Below are positions 1 to 6,661 of a stretch of DNA of 10,388 bases, in pieces. How positions within the stretch are numbered: position 1 is the first letter of the stretch; each line of letters opens with the position of its first letter. Origin of the DNA: Methanothrix sp. GTDB taxonomy: Archaea; Halobacteriota; Methanosarcinia; Methanotrichales; Methanotrichaceae. The position numbers and the translations under genes were made by a program. The notes under the pieces were generated by a model. That model made no database searches and was not told the origin of the DNA. It saw only the letters and a program-made list of their open reading frames with translations. The stretch is taken from contig PMNG01000131.1 of the NCBI GenBank assembly GCA_003162615.1, forward strand, positions 24,536 to 34,923, written 5' to 3'.

Positions 1-770
1 GCACTGTATTTGGTCCTGAGATATACTAGGCAGACTGTCAGGGTGGAGATTCCCAGGGTCATGCCTAGGTCGATCCACAGGTTTCCACCGGTGTCGAGGA
101 AGCTCAGGATCAGAGCGAAAAGGGTCCATCCCGTCATGTCATCGATGGTTGCCGCTGTTAGTATCATAGCTCCCAGCTCCTTGTTCAAGAGGTCCAGGTC
201 CATTAGTATCCTGGCTATCACAGGAAGAGCTGAAATGGATAGCGCGGTGCCCATGAAAAGGGCGAAGATCCACAGGTTGGCTGCCGATGCTCCCCATAAT
301 CCCGGCAGCAGCAAGACCATAGAGAAGCCCATGGCAAAAGGCAGGAGGATGCCCGAGATGCTTGTCAGTGCAGTGCTCCTGGCTCGACGCTTAATGCAGG
401 ATATGTCCACATTCATGCCTGCTGTAAAAACAAAGCAGAGCAGACCGAAATAAGTGAGTGCGTGCAATTCCGGCGATTGCGGAAACATCCAGGCGTACAT
501 GGGCTGATTCAGAGCGCCAAAGATGGTAGGCCCTATCATCACTCCTCCGACAATCTCGCCGAGAACCGGCGGCTGATGCAGCTTGCGCGCTACCTTGCCA
601 AATACGATAGCAAAGAAGAGAAGCATCGAGGCTTGAAGGAGCAACAGGGCGACTCTGTTTTTGAAGACACTAGCCATCCAGAAGAAAACGAGAGCCAAAA
701 CTGCCACTACGAGAAGCGTTTGGTATCCTTTCAGGCTTCTTCCCTTTTGGCTTACTTCTCTATGTGTCAA
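1..770 (-). CDS. CPA2/Kef-type cation:proton antiporter, N-terminal part (gene continues past window start)
   Basis: An open frame of 256 codons runs from a TTG at 770 off the left edge and encodes the membrane part of a monovalent cation:proton antiporter (Na+/H+ exchanger superfamily, CPA2 branch). Predicted membrane segments lie at about residues 20-40, 43-62, 66-85, 107-126, 137-158, 166-190 and 196-220. Diagnostic motifs are QPPVLGEIVGG in TM3, FTAGMNVD (the family's F-x-x-G-x-x-x-D), ALSISALPVIARIL in TM6, and TIDDMTGW carrying the paired Asp of the ion site. The role is inferred to be pH, Na+ or K+ homeostasis at the cytoplasmic membrane. TTG at 770 was chosen because a GGAGAAGG tract lies upstream and the first hydrophobic helix begins before the first ATG (677), which would cut through it. 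The C-terminal half, including any TrkA-type domain, is outside the window, so the substrate and subclass cannot be settled. A TATA box and operator upstream match those of the sulfur operon. Confidence 0.9.
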   Translation of the reverse strand, partial: MTHREVSQKGRSLKGYQTLLVVAVLALVFFWMASVFKNRVALLLLQASMLLFFAIVFGKVARKLHQPPVLGEIVGGVMIGPTIFGALNQPMYAWMFPQSPELHALTYFGLLCFVFTAGMNVDISCIKRRARSTALTSISGILLPFAMGFSMVLLLPGLWGASAANLWIFALFMGTALSISALPVIARILMDLDLLNKELGAMILTAATIDDMTGWTLFALILSFLDTGGNLWIDLGMTLGISTLTVCLVYLRTKYS

Positions 771-827
771 TTCTGAGAACCTTCTCCACTTACTCTTCGA
801 ATTTCAACAACCGCTATACTGAAGGTT

Positions 828-861
828 AATCACGATTGTGAATTATGTAACGATCGTTATC
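828..861 (-). promoter_or_regulatory. Candidate operator (copy A) at the antiporter promoter
   Basis: On the minus strand the left arm is GATAACGATCGTTA and the right arm is TTCACAATCGTGATT, starting directly after the TATA box. It is related to the operator at 2226-2261, with the same GATAAC start, ATCGT core and TTCAC-AT-GTGA right arm. Its left arm contains the perfect palindrome AACGATCGTT. Placement over the expected transcription start suggests a repressor site. The factor is unknown. Confidence 0.55.
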
Positions 862-870
862 CTATAAATG
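861..870 (-). promoter_or_regulatory. Probable TATA box for the antiporter gene
   Basis: Read on the minus strand, the sequence is CATTTATAGG, preceded by an A-rich BRE-like AAAAC. It lies about 95 nt upstream of the TTG start, so transcription would begin near 840-845, inside the adjacent inverted-repeat operator. The same TATA-then-GATAAC arrangement recurs in front of the SepCysS operon, which raises confidence above that of a lone AT-rich match. Confidence 0.55.
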
Positions 871-930
871 TTTTGGATAATTTTGAAGATAATAGAGATA
901 ATAGAGATTCTTGTTTCAGGCTATGTTTGG

Positions 931-1017
931 TTCAATCTCACTTCTTAAATAGTTCAGCTACCGAGTTTTGACAACCGTTTGCTGCCAGAAGAACTTCCAA
1001 AGATTTACAGAACCAAC
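931..1017 (+). repeat. Direct repeat copy 1 (~87 bp), left flank of the metalloprotease island
   Basis: Positions 931-973 align without gaps to 2118-2160 with 34 of 43 bases identical by eye, including TCTTAAATA, TCAGC-ACCG and TTTTGACA. Similarity then continues, with a small indel, through CCAAAGATTTACAGAACCA (997-1015) against CCACAGACTTGACAGAACCA. The two copies share orientation and bracket the AT-rich gene at 1123-1884. TCTTAAATA could itself be a TATA box firing rightward. Confidence 0.7.
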
Positions 1018-1122
1018 GTAATACTAAGTAATAAAGGTTAAAAGAAGAGAAATTAATATAATTTAAAAATTTATACAGAGTAACAAGAATAGAATTGTCA
1101 ATTAATATTTGTCGTATACGTC

Positions 1123-1884
1123 CTATTGTACATATACCATTGAAGTTATTCCGAACGCTTCAGTGATCACATCAAAAATTCTTCTTTGTTTTTCTTTTGT
1201 ATCTAGCCCTACTTGCTCTATGAACGAAACTAACACATCACGAGCGTTCACAGCATCCGGGTAGTTATCCTTGAGCCATGCTTCGTATTCTATCCATTTT
1301 AAATTAGTTTCTTTATTTTCTATCAAATCCCACATGAGTTTCTGCGTACACAAGTTGAATACAATTTGGGTTTCTTCAAAAATACCTCCTATCAACCCAC
1401 AACTCACTCTTCTTTCTAAGCTATTTCGCATTTTTATTAAGCCGTTTTCATAATGTTGCAAGGGATCAAATTTATGCTCTTCCTTTAACAACCTATCAAC
1501 TACTGGATCTTCGAGTAGGTTTCGCAATATTAGTGCAAATACAGATGCTATATTTTTGTCAAATATTGAATAATTTGGTTTAATTTTAAGTGGCATTTTA
1601 TCCATAGCACGGATAACATGCATTATTTCATGTGCTACTAAAAAAATATCATCCACTTCTGTTGGTATCTTCTTGAATATGATAGCATGCTTATCGTTAA
1701 AAGGACAATGCTCTGCGTCGCTACCTAGTAAATCGGGGTTATGCAACCATGTCATAGGAAGACTGTCTACTTTCATTTCTTCACAAAATTCCCTGAATTC
1801 TTGTGATAATTCCGACAGTGTCTGAATTGTTTCTTTTATATCGATTGTTTCCTTTATATCGATTGGTGGGCTTCGAGCGTGCAT
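1123..1884 (-). CDS. HEXXH-containing putative zinc metalloprotease, family not recognised
   Basis: This 253-residue, probably cytoplasmic protein has no signal peptide or membrane segment. The only clear motif is VAHEIMH (HEXXH at residues 85-89) in a helix-like context, the signature of zinc-dependent peptidases. LEDPVVD about 35 residues further on places E125 as a possible third zinc ligand of gluzincin type. The rest is mostly charged helices and matches no family I can name. An IrrE/ImmA-type regulatory protease is conceivable but unproven. The start at ATG 1884 has only a weak AAAGAA-like purine tract. An AT-rich TATA-like AAATATAT lies near 1937-1944 on the minus strand. The gene is far more AT-rich than the sulfur operon and sits between direct repeats, so acquisition by transfer is likely. 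Its N terminus contains a recent 18-nt tandem duplication. Coding status is fairly secure from length and motif; function is not. Confidence 0.65.
   Translation of the reverse strand: MHARSPPIDIKETIDIKETIQTLSELSQEFREFCEEMKVDSLPMTWLHNPDLLGSDAEHCPFNDKHAIIFKKIPTEVDDIFLVAHEIMHVIRAMDKMPLKIKPNYSIFDKNIASVFALILRNLLEDPVVDRLLKEEHKFDPLQHYENGLIKMRNSLERRVSCGLIGGIFEETQIVFNLCTQKLMWDLIENKETNLKWIEYEAWLKDNYPDAVNARDVLVSFIEQVGLDTKEKQRRIFDVITEAFGITSMVYVQ
1829..1864 (+). repeat. 18-nt in-frame tandem duplication in the metalloprotease gene
   Basis: Two adjacent 18-nt units (1829-1846 and 1847-1864) differ at one base, T versus C at their sixth position. On the coding strand each encodes a DIKETI hexapeptide, giving residues 9-14 and 15-20. 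Near-identity indicates a recent slippage or duplication event. Confidence 0.85.
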
Positions 1885-1905
1885 TTCTTTATTTCTAGCA
1901 CGAAC

Positions 1906-2068
1906 TTATCTAAAGTTATCTGATATTTTACGTTTCATATATTTGAGTATACTAAAATCGTCATTCATACATCCACAGCAAAACCTCCCGAATGCTGTTA
2001 TCTCGTTTTGTTCGATTACATCCAACGATAAATCACTAATTTCCTTTTTCGTCGAAACTGGAGATCAT
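1906..2068 (-). pseudogene. Possible broken small ORF upstream of the metalloprotease gene
   Basis: On the minus strand one frame is open from just after a TGA at 2065-2067 to a TAA at 1906-1908. Its predicted product (EISDLSLDVIEQNEITAF, then GRFCCGCMNDDFSILKYMKR) looks protein-like. The only upstream ATG (2066-2068) opens MISSFDEK in a different frame and would join it if one nucleotide were removed near the A/G run at about 2042-2049. No good ribosome-binding site is visible, and a TATA-like sequence for the protease gene lies inside it. It may be a decayed partner gene or simply non-coding AT-rich DNA. Confidence 0.25.
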
Positions 2069-2117
2069 CTTGGCGACTTATGTACTTCTCCCGAAATGTC
2101 TTTCGATAGTATCTTGC

Positions 2118-2206
2118 CTCAATCCCATATCTTAAATAACTCAGCAACCGGTTTTTGACAGGTCGAAGTGAAATGGAAGAGCAACCACAGACTTGACAGA
2201 ACCACC
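2118..2206 (+). repeat. Direct repeat copy 2 (~89 bp), right flank of the metalloprotease island
   Basis: This is the counterpart of 931-1017 in the same orientation, beginning CTCAATCCCATATCTTAAAT and ending near ACAGAACCACC. It abuts the TATA box of the sulfur operon (2218-2225), so it may include upstream promoter sequence of that operon. Confidence 0.7.
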
Positions 2207-2211
2207 TACAA

Positions 2212-2225
2212 GAAACCTTATATAT
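2212..2225 (+). promoter_or_regulatory. TATA box and BRE for the SepCysS-MetY-MetX-carrier operon
   Basis: GAAACC (2212-2217) followed by TTATATAT (2218-2225) is a good match to an archaeal BRE plus TATA element. Transcription would start near 2245, within the inverted repeat at 2226-2261, leaving a leader of about 130 nt before the GTG at 2377. Confidence 0.65.
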
Positions 2226-2261
2226 GATAACAATCGTGAATGTAATTTCACGATTGTGAAT
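2226..2261 (+). promoter_or_regulatory. Inverted-repeat operator (copy B) at the sulfur operon promoter
   Basis: ACAATCGTGAA (2230-2240) and TTCACGATTGT (2247-2257) form a perfect 11-bp inverted repeat with a 6-nt spacer, directly after the TATA box. The dyad covers the expected transcription start, a typical repressor position. A related element occupies the same place at the antiporter promoter. The binding factor is unknown. Confidence 0.65.
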
Positions 2262-2289
2262 CGAAGAGGTTGAGAAGAGACATACAAGT

Positions 2290-2332
2290 GGCTGATTTGA
2301 ATAGAGCGAATTCGTTCGGATGAAGATCAGCC
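2290..2332 (+). promoter_or_regulatory. Potential leader-RNA hairpin upstream of SepCysS
   Basis: GGCTGAT (2290-2296) can pair with ATCAGCC (2326-2332). Within the loop, CGAA (2307-2310) and TTCG (2315-2318) can close a TTCG tetraloop. The structure lies in the 5' leader, 44 nt upstream of the favoured GTG start and 8 nt upstream of the alternative ATG at 2341. It could influence translation or be chance. No known riboswitch class is recognised. Confidence 0.35.
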
Positions 2333-2376
2333 ATGCTTGAATGAATCTCATGATCGACTTACGAAAGGTGACACGG

Positions 2377-3753
2377 GTGAACGTATCCACAAGGGATTTG
2401 CAGATTCAAAAAACGTACGAGACATTATTCGCCTTAGAGGATCTTAGAGAGCTCTTCAGGCAGTCTCTTCCAACTGGTTTCAATGATGCAGAGAAAGAGG
2501 AATTCTCTCGAAATCTGGCCAGAGTGAAGGCCACAATCGAAGAACTGGAGAAGGGCGAGGGCAAGCTGACCTGCCAGAAGATCGGAAACAAGCTGGATGT
2601 CAGGTCAAGAGAGGAGGAGTTCATAAACATCCATCCCATCCAGGCTGCAGGTCGCTTGACACCTGAGGCCCGCAAGGCCATAATCTCCTACGGCGACGGA
2701 TACTCCACCTGCGACTACTGCAGAAAGCCCTTCCGACTGGACAAAATAACCCGGCCTCCAATAGAGGAGTTTCACCAGGATCTGGCCAAGTTCGTGAACA
2801 TGGACCAGACCAGAGTGGTTCCCGGGGCTCGTCGAGGATTCCAGGCCGTTACTCAGTCCCTGGTAGAAAAGGGCGACAGCGTTATCGTATCATCCCTTGC
2901 ACACTACACCGAGTTCCTGGCGGTAGAGGTTGCCGGCGGAGTTGTCAAAGAGGTTCCCCAAAACGAGAGCCACGTGGTCACAGCAGAAGCGACTGCCCAA
3001 AAGATTGAGGACGTCAAGAAGGAAACCGGAAAGCTACCGGCACTTATCATGATCGATCACTTCGACTATCAGTTCGCAAATGAGCACGATGTCTACGGCA
3101 TTGCCAAGGTGGCAAAGGAGTACGGAGTTACGTTCCTGTACAATGGAGCCTATACCGTTGGGATAAAACCTGTCGACGGCAAGAAAATCGGAGCGGACTT
3201 CATCGTTGGCTCCGCTCACAAGAGCATGGCCTCTGTGGCTCCGTCGGGCGTGCTGGCCACCACAGACGAGTGGGCTCCTAAGGTCTTCCGCACAACCCAG
3301 ATGGTGGGAGACGTCACCAAGAGGAAGTTCGGAATCAAGGAAGTGGAGAACATCGGATGCACCCTGATGGGAGGCACTCTGATCTCCATGATCGCCTCCT
3401 TCCCAAGGGTAAAAGCCCGGACTGAGAACTGGGACGAAGAGGTCAAGAAGTCCAACTACTTCTTAGAGCAATTCCAGAGGATCGAGGGAAGCAAGGTCTT
3501 GAGCGAGCAGCCCAGGAAGCACACCCTGACCAAAGTGGACACGACAGGAAGCTTCGACACCGTGGCAAAGACCCACAAGAGGCGCGGTTTCTTCTTCAGC
3601 GACGAGCTGAAAGATCACGGTATCATCGGCGAGTTCGCCGGTGCTACTCGAACCTGGAAGCTGAACACTTACGGCCTTTCCTGGGACCAGATAAAGTACA
3701 CAGCCGAGTCGTTCATCGATATCGCAGAAAAATATGGTTTGAAAATCAATTAA
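2377..3753 (+). CDS. pscS: O-phospho-L-seryl-tRNA(Cys):Cys-tRNA synthase (SepCysS)
   Basis: This PLP enzyme converts phosphoserine carried on tRNA(Cys) to cysteine using a sulfur donor. It is the second step of tRNA-dependent cysteine synthesis, after SepRS, which is not in the window. The product is 458 residues. An N-terminal extension of ~80 residues with FALEDLRELFR precedes the catalytic fold. Visible motifs are FINIHPIQAAGRL (about 82-94), the paired cysteines CDYC (112 and 115), VVPGARRGF (147-155), DHFDYQFANEHD (227-238) and SAHKS with the PLP lysine K282. C328 is a good candidate for the third conserved Cys; in this family three cysteines hold persulfide or an Fe-S cluster. GTG at 2377 is preferred because AGGTGA (2366-2371) sits 5 nt upstream. 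ATG 2341 is in frame and would add 12 residues but lacks a Shine-Dalgarno. It is first in an operon with metY, metX and a sulfur carrier, which fits cysteine and methionine supply. Identity is secure. Confidence 0.95.
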   Translation: MNVSTRDLQIQKTYETLFALEDLRELFRQSLPTGFNDAEKEEFSRNLARVKATIEELEKGEGKLTCQKIGNKLDVRSREEEFINIHPIQAAGRLTPEARKAIISYGDGYSTCDYCRKPFRLDKITRPPIEEFHQDLAKFVNMDQTRVVPGARRGFQAVTQSLVEKGDSVIVSSLAHYTEFLAVEVAGGVVKEVPQNESHVVTAEATAQKIEDVKKETGKLPALIMIDHFDYQFANEHDVYGIAKVAKEYGVTFLYNGAYTVGIKPVDGKKIGADFIVGSAHKSMASVAPSGVLATTDEWAPKVFRTTQMVGDVTKRKFGIKEVENIGCTLMGGTLISMIASFPRVKARTENWDEEVKKSNYFLEQFQRIEGSKVLSEQPRKHTLTKVDTTGSFDTVAKTHKRRGFFFSDELKDHGIIGEFAGATRTWKLNTYGLSWDQIKYTAESFIDIAEKYGLKIN

Positions 3754-3838
3754 AAGACGAATATCAACGGGAACGAAGATAAGACGAAGTAGATGAAGAA
3801 GACGAAGAATAATGTAATGAAGAGATTTGAGGAGTTAC
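3754..3838 (+). other. Purine-rich spacer between SepCysS and MetY genes
   Basis: This 85-nt linker is almost entirely A and G and carries the octamer AAGACGAA three times (3754, 3781, 3799). No TATA box or terminator is apparent, so readthrough from the upstream gene is likely. A GAGGAG ribosome-binding site for metY lies at its end. Confidence 0.5.
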
Positions 3839-5143
3839 ATGAGCAATAAAAAATACGGCCTGGGCACATTGGCGGTCCACGCAGGCCAGGAGATACCGGA
3901 TCCCGCTACTGGATCCAGGGTCGTACCAATCTATCAGACCGCATCCTACGTATTCAAGAGCACTGACCATGCAGCAAACCTGTTTGCCCTCAAGGAATTG
4001 GGAAACATCTACACCAGGCTCATGAATCCCACCAATGACGTTTTCGAAAAACGCATCGCAGCTATCGAGGGCGGCGTAGCCGCGTTGGCCGTAGCTTCAG
4101 GTCAGGCTGCCATCTCCCTGGCTCTTCTGTCCATCACCCAACTTGGTGATGAGATCGTATCCGCCAACAACCTGTACGGCGGTACCTACGAGCTTTTCCA
4201 CTACACCTTCCCGAAGCTCGGACGAAAGGTCATATTCGTTGACTCCACCAAGCCTGAGGAGTTCAAGAAAGCTATTACAAGCAAGACCAGGGCCATCTAC
4301 GCCGAGACCATAGGCAACCCGAAGCTGGACGTGCCGGACTTCGAGAAGATAGCGTTGATTGCCCACGATGCCGGCCTTCCCTTTGTGGTTGACAACACGG
4401 TTGGGATCGGCATAGTCAGGCCGATAGAGTACGGAGCGGACATAATCGTCGACTCTGCCACCAAGTTCATAGACGGCCACGGCAACTCCATCGGCGGAGT
4501 CATCGTGGACTCGGGAAGATTCGATTGGTCAAACGGCAAGTTCCCGGAGTTTACAGAGCCGGATCCAAGCTACCACGGCCTGAAGTACTGGGACTCCTTC
4601 GGCAACTTCCCTGGCTTAGGAAACGTAGCTTTTGTTTTCAAGGTCAGAGTCCAGCTTCTCCGTGACCTTGGGCCTGCTCTGAGCCCCTTCAATGCCTTCC
4701 TCTTCCTGCAAGGAGTTGAGACTCTGGTTATCAGGCAGGAGAAGCATTCTGCAAATGCCCTAAAGGTAGCAAGATTCCTCAAGAACCATCCTGCTGTCGC
4801 CTGGGTGAATTATCCCGGATTGGAAGACCACCCCAGCCACGCTCTGGCCGAGAAGTATCTGAAGGGCAAGTACAACGCCATCCTCGGATTCGGAATAAAG
4901 GGCGGTCTAACCGCTGCCAAGAAGTTCATCGAGTCAGTGGAATTGCTCTCGCATCTGGCAAACATCGGCGACTCCAAGAGCCTGGTGATCCATCCTGCGT
5001 CCACAACGCACCAGCAGCTAACGCCAGAGGAGCAGGCGGCAACGGGGGTAACTCCGGACTTCGTAAGGGTCTCTGTGGGCATTGAGGACGTCGAGGACAT
5101 AATCGCAGATCTGGATCAGGCACTAGCCAAGGCGGTGAAATGA
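3839..5143 (+). CDS. metY: O-acetylhomoserine aminocarboxypropyltransferase (O-acetylhomoserine sulfhydrylase), MetY
   Basis: This 434-residue cytoplasmic PLP enzyme of the Cys/Met-metabolism (gamma-family, fold type I) class forms homocysteine from O-acetylhomoserine and sulfide or a protein-bound sulfur donor. Motifs in order are LAVHAGQEIPDPATGS (11-26), IYQTASYVF (31-39), YTRLMNPTND (58-67), AVASGQAAI (84-92, a phosphate-binding region), ETIGNPKLDVPD (156-167), VVDNT with pyridine-binding D185, DSATKF with PLP lysine K209, and SLVIHPASTTH near the C terminus. Length and the GHGNSIGGVIVD stretch fit MetY better than the shorter cystathionine gamma-synthases (about 390 aa). ATG 3839 is used because GAGGAG lies 4 nt upstream; an earlier in-frame TTG at 3827 would overlap that site. 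Its stop overlaps the metX start by 4 nt, implying translational coupling and a two-enzyme homocysteine module. Confidence 0.94.
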   Translation: MSNKKYGLGTLAVHAGQEIPDPATGSRVVPIYQTASYVFKSTDHAANLFALKELGNIYTRLMNPTNDVFEKRIAAIEGGVAALAVASGQAAISLALLSITQLGDEIVSANNLYGGTYELFHYTFPKLGRKVIFVDSTKPEEFKKAITSKTRAIYAETIGNPKLDVPDFEKIALIAHDAGLPFVVDNTVGIGIVRPIEYGADIIVDSATKFIDGHGNSIGGVIVDSGRFDWSNGKFPEFTEPDPSYHGLKYWDSFGNFPGLGNVAFVFKVRVQLLRDLGPALSPFNAFLFLQGVETLVIRQEKHSANALKVARFLKNHPAVAWVNYPGLEDHPSHALAEKYLKGKYNAILGFGIKGGLTAAKKFIESVELLSHLANIGDSKSLVIHPASTTHQQLTPEEQAATGVTPDFVRVSVGIEDVEDIIADLDQALAKAVK

Positions 5144-6621
5144 AGAGAGAATCGGTCGGAGTAGTCGAGACCCAGTGCTACCGAATTCCTGAAGAGATTG
5201 TCCTGGAGCATGGCGATCGTCTCAGCGGTGTGAACGTCGCCTACGAGACTTATGGCAAAATAAACAACGAAAAGAGCAACGCTATCCTGGTCTGTCACGC
5301 TCTATCAGGAGATGCCCATGCAGGCGGCTGGCACAGGGAAGATGAGAAGCCCGGATGGTGGGACATAATAATCGGTCCAGGCAAAGCCCTGGACACAGAC
5401 AAATTTTTTGTAATCTGCTCCAACGTCCTGGGCGGGTGCAAAGGGACCACAGGGCCATCTTCGATCAACTCCAAGACAGGTAAACCCTACGGCCTTGACT
5501 TTCCCTTCATCACCGTAAAGGATATGGTGAACGTCCAGAAGATGCTTCTGGATCATCTTGACATCGACAAGCTCTTTGCAGTTGTCGGGGGCTCCTTCGG
5601 TGGCATGCAAGTCCTTCAGTGGTGCGTATCATATCCGGATATGGTCCGTCTAGCGGTTCCAATAGCGACAAGCGCCTATTCCTCGCCCCAGCAGATAGCC
5701 TTCAACGAAGTTGGAAGGCGGGCCATAACCTCGGACCCAGACTGGATCAGCGGGAACTATTATGGCCGGACTCCTCCTGCCCGCGGCCTTTCGCTAGCTA
5801 GGATGATCGGCCACATCACCTACTTGAGCGACGAGTCGATGCACCAGAAGTTCGGGCGAAAGCTCCAGGACAAGAGCGAATACGGCTTCGACTTTACCTC
5901 CTTGGACTTCCAGGTCGAGAGCTATCTCAGCTACCATGGCGATGCCTTCGTGAAGAGGTTCGACGCCAATTCTTACCTCTATATCACCAAGGCCATAGAC
6001 TACTTCGACCTGACCAAGAAGGGCTCTCTCTCCCTGGCCGAGGCCCTCAAGAGCGTAAAGGCAAAGTTCCTCGTGATATCGATAAGCTCGGACTGGCTCT
6101 ACCCGCCCTACCAGTGCAAAGAGATAGCCGAGGCCCTGAGCGCCAACGATATAGACGTTCGCCACTGTACGGTCAGGTCTAACTACGGCCACGATGCGTT
6201 TCTGCTGGAATCCGGCCAGATGAACTATACGATAGGCAACTTCCTATCACGAACATCCGTGGGGGACGTTATGATCAGGGACGTTGTGACTATAAGGCAC
6301 GGCTCAAGCGTTGAGGAGGCGGCCAGGATAATGATGACCGAGGGAGTCACTCACCTGCCTGTGATCTCCGAGGAAGGCAGGCTTGCGGGCATTGTCACAG
6401 CCTGGGATGTATCCAAAGCAGTGGCCCTGAAGTACAGCCAATTGGAGGAGATAATGACAAGGGATGTTGTCACCATTGGACTAGGCGATCCAATCGAGCG
6501 TGCCGCCAAGAAGATGAACGAGAACAACATATCTGCTTTGCCAGTGATCGACGGGGAACAGAAGGTCATAGGAATGATAACCAGCGATGGAGTCAGCCGA
6601 CTGGTGAGCGTCTGCAGATGA
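5140..6621 (+). CDS. metX: Homoserine O-acetyltransferase with C-terminal CBS-domain pair
   Basis: This enzyme acylates homoserine with acetyl-CoA, giving the MetY substrate. The product is 493 residues. An alpha/beta-hydrolase-fold acyltransferase occupies about 1-370 with NAILVCHALSGDAH (47-60), GKALDTDKFFVICSN (81-95), the nucleophile elbow GGSFGGMQ with S152, and D318 and H351 (NYGHDAF) completing the triad. Residues ~374-493 are two CBS motifs (GDVMIRDVVTI to GIVTAWDVSKA, and EEIMTRDVVTIGLGD to GMITSDGVS), which in other proteins bind adenosyl ligands such as AMP or S-adenosylmethionine. Feedback control by an adenosyl compound is an inference. The bacterial enzyme is about 370-380 residues without CBS domains; a CBS-tailed form is, as far as I recall, typical of methanogens. 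Acetyl rather than succinyl specificity is assumed from family resemblance and pairing with MetY. The ATG shares 4 nt with the metY stop. Confidence 0.95.
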   Translation: MKRESVGVVETQCYRIPEEIVLEHGDRLSGVNVAYETYGKINNEKSNAILVCHALSGDAHAGGWHREDEKPGWWDIIIGPGKALDTDKFFVICSNVLGGCKGTTGPSSINSKTGKPYGLDFPFITVKDMVNVQKMLLDHLDIDKLFAVVGGSFGGMQVLQWCVSYPDMVRLAVPIATSAYSSPQQIAFNEVGRRAITSDPDWISGNYYGRTPPARGLSLARMIGHITYLSDESMHQKFGRKLQDKSEYGFDFTSLDFQVESYLSYHGDAFVKRFDANSYLYITKAIDYFDLTKKGSLSLAEALKSVKAKFLVISISSDWLYPPYQCKEIAEALSANDIDVRHCTVRSNYGHDAFLLESGQMNYTIGNFLSRTSVGDVMIRDVVTIRHGSSVEEAARIMMTEGVTHLPVISEEGRLAGIVTAWDVSKAVALKYSQLEEIMTRDVVTIGLGDPIERAAKKMNENNISALPVIDGEQKVIGMITSDGVSRLVSVCR

Positions 6622-6661
6622 TGGCTGTTTGGCTCGAATTATGAAATCACAGGAGACAAAA

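Larger units (their letters stand above)
781..1122. other. AT-rich intergenic region between antiporter and metalloprotease genes
   Basis: This 342-nt stretch has no convincing gene. It holds the antiporter promoter and operator, a short ATAATAGAG tandem (two units near 889-906), and the first copy of the ~87-bp direct repeat. From about 1020 onward comes very A/T-rich sequence just beyond the 3' end of the metalloprotease gene, where its transcript would terminate. Confidence 0.6.
1885..2376. other. Intergenic control region upstream of SepCysS
   Basis: This is 492 nt without an intact gene. From left to right it holds the putative metalloprotease promoter and possible broken small ORF, direct-repeat copy 2, the TATA box and inverted-repeat operator of the sulfur operon, and a 5' leader of roughly 130 nt with a potential hairpin. 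Long frames on the minus strand here lack start signals and protein-like composition. Confidence 0.6.

Noticed and set aside
10..776. Plus-strand open frames opposite the antiporter gene
   Set aside because: The minus strand encodes a clear CPA2 antiporter with family motifs; the plus frames are low-complexity, Arg/Pro/Ser-rich shadows.
2307..2318. CGAATTCG palindrome as an independent operator
   Set aside because: It is only 8 bp, contains a common restriction-site-like palindrome, and fits within the leader hairpin.
2016..2390. 124-codon minus-strand frame across the SepCysS control region
   Set aside because: It overlaps the TATA box, operator and direct repeat, has no ribosome-binding site, and has unremarkable composition.
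3754..3838. AAGACGAA triple repeat as a regulatory array or CRISPR-like element
   Set aside because: The units are 8 nt, unevenly spaced (27 and 18 nt) and embedded in purine-rich sequence; compositional bias explains them.
4097..4480. Long minus-strand frames inside metY, metX and cysS
   Set aside because: They are antisense to conserved enzymes and arise from codon bias on the coding strand.
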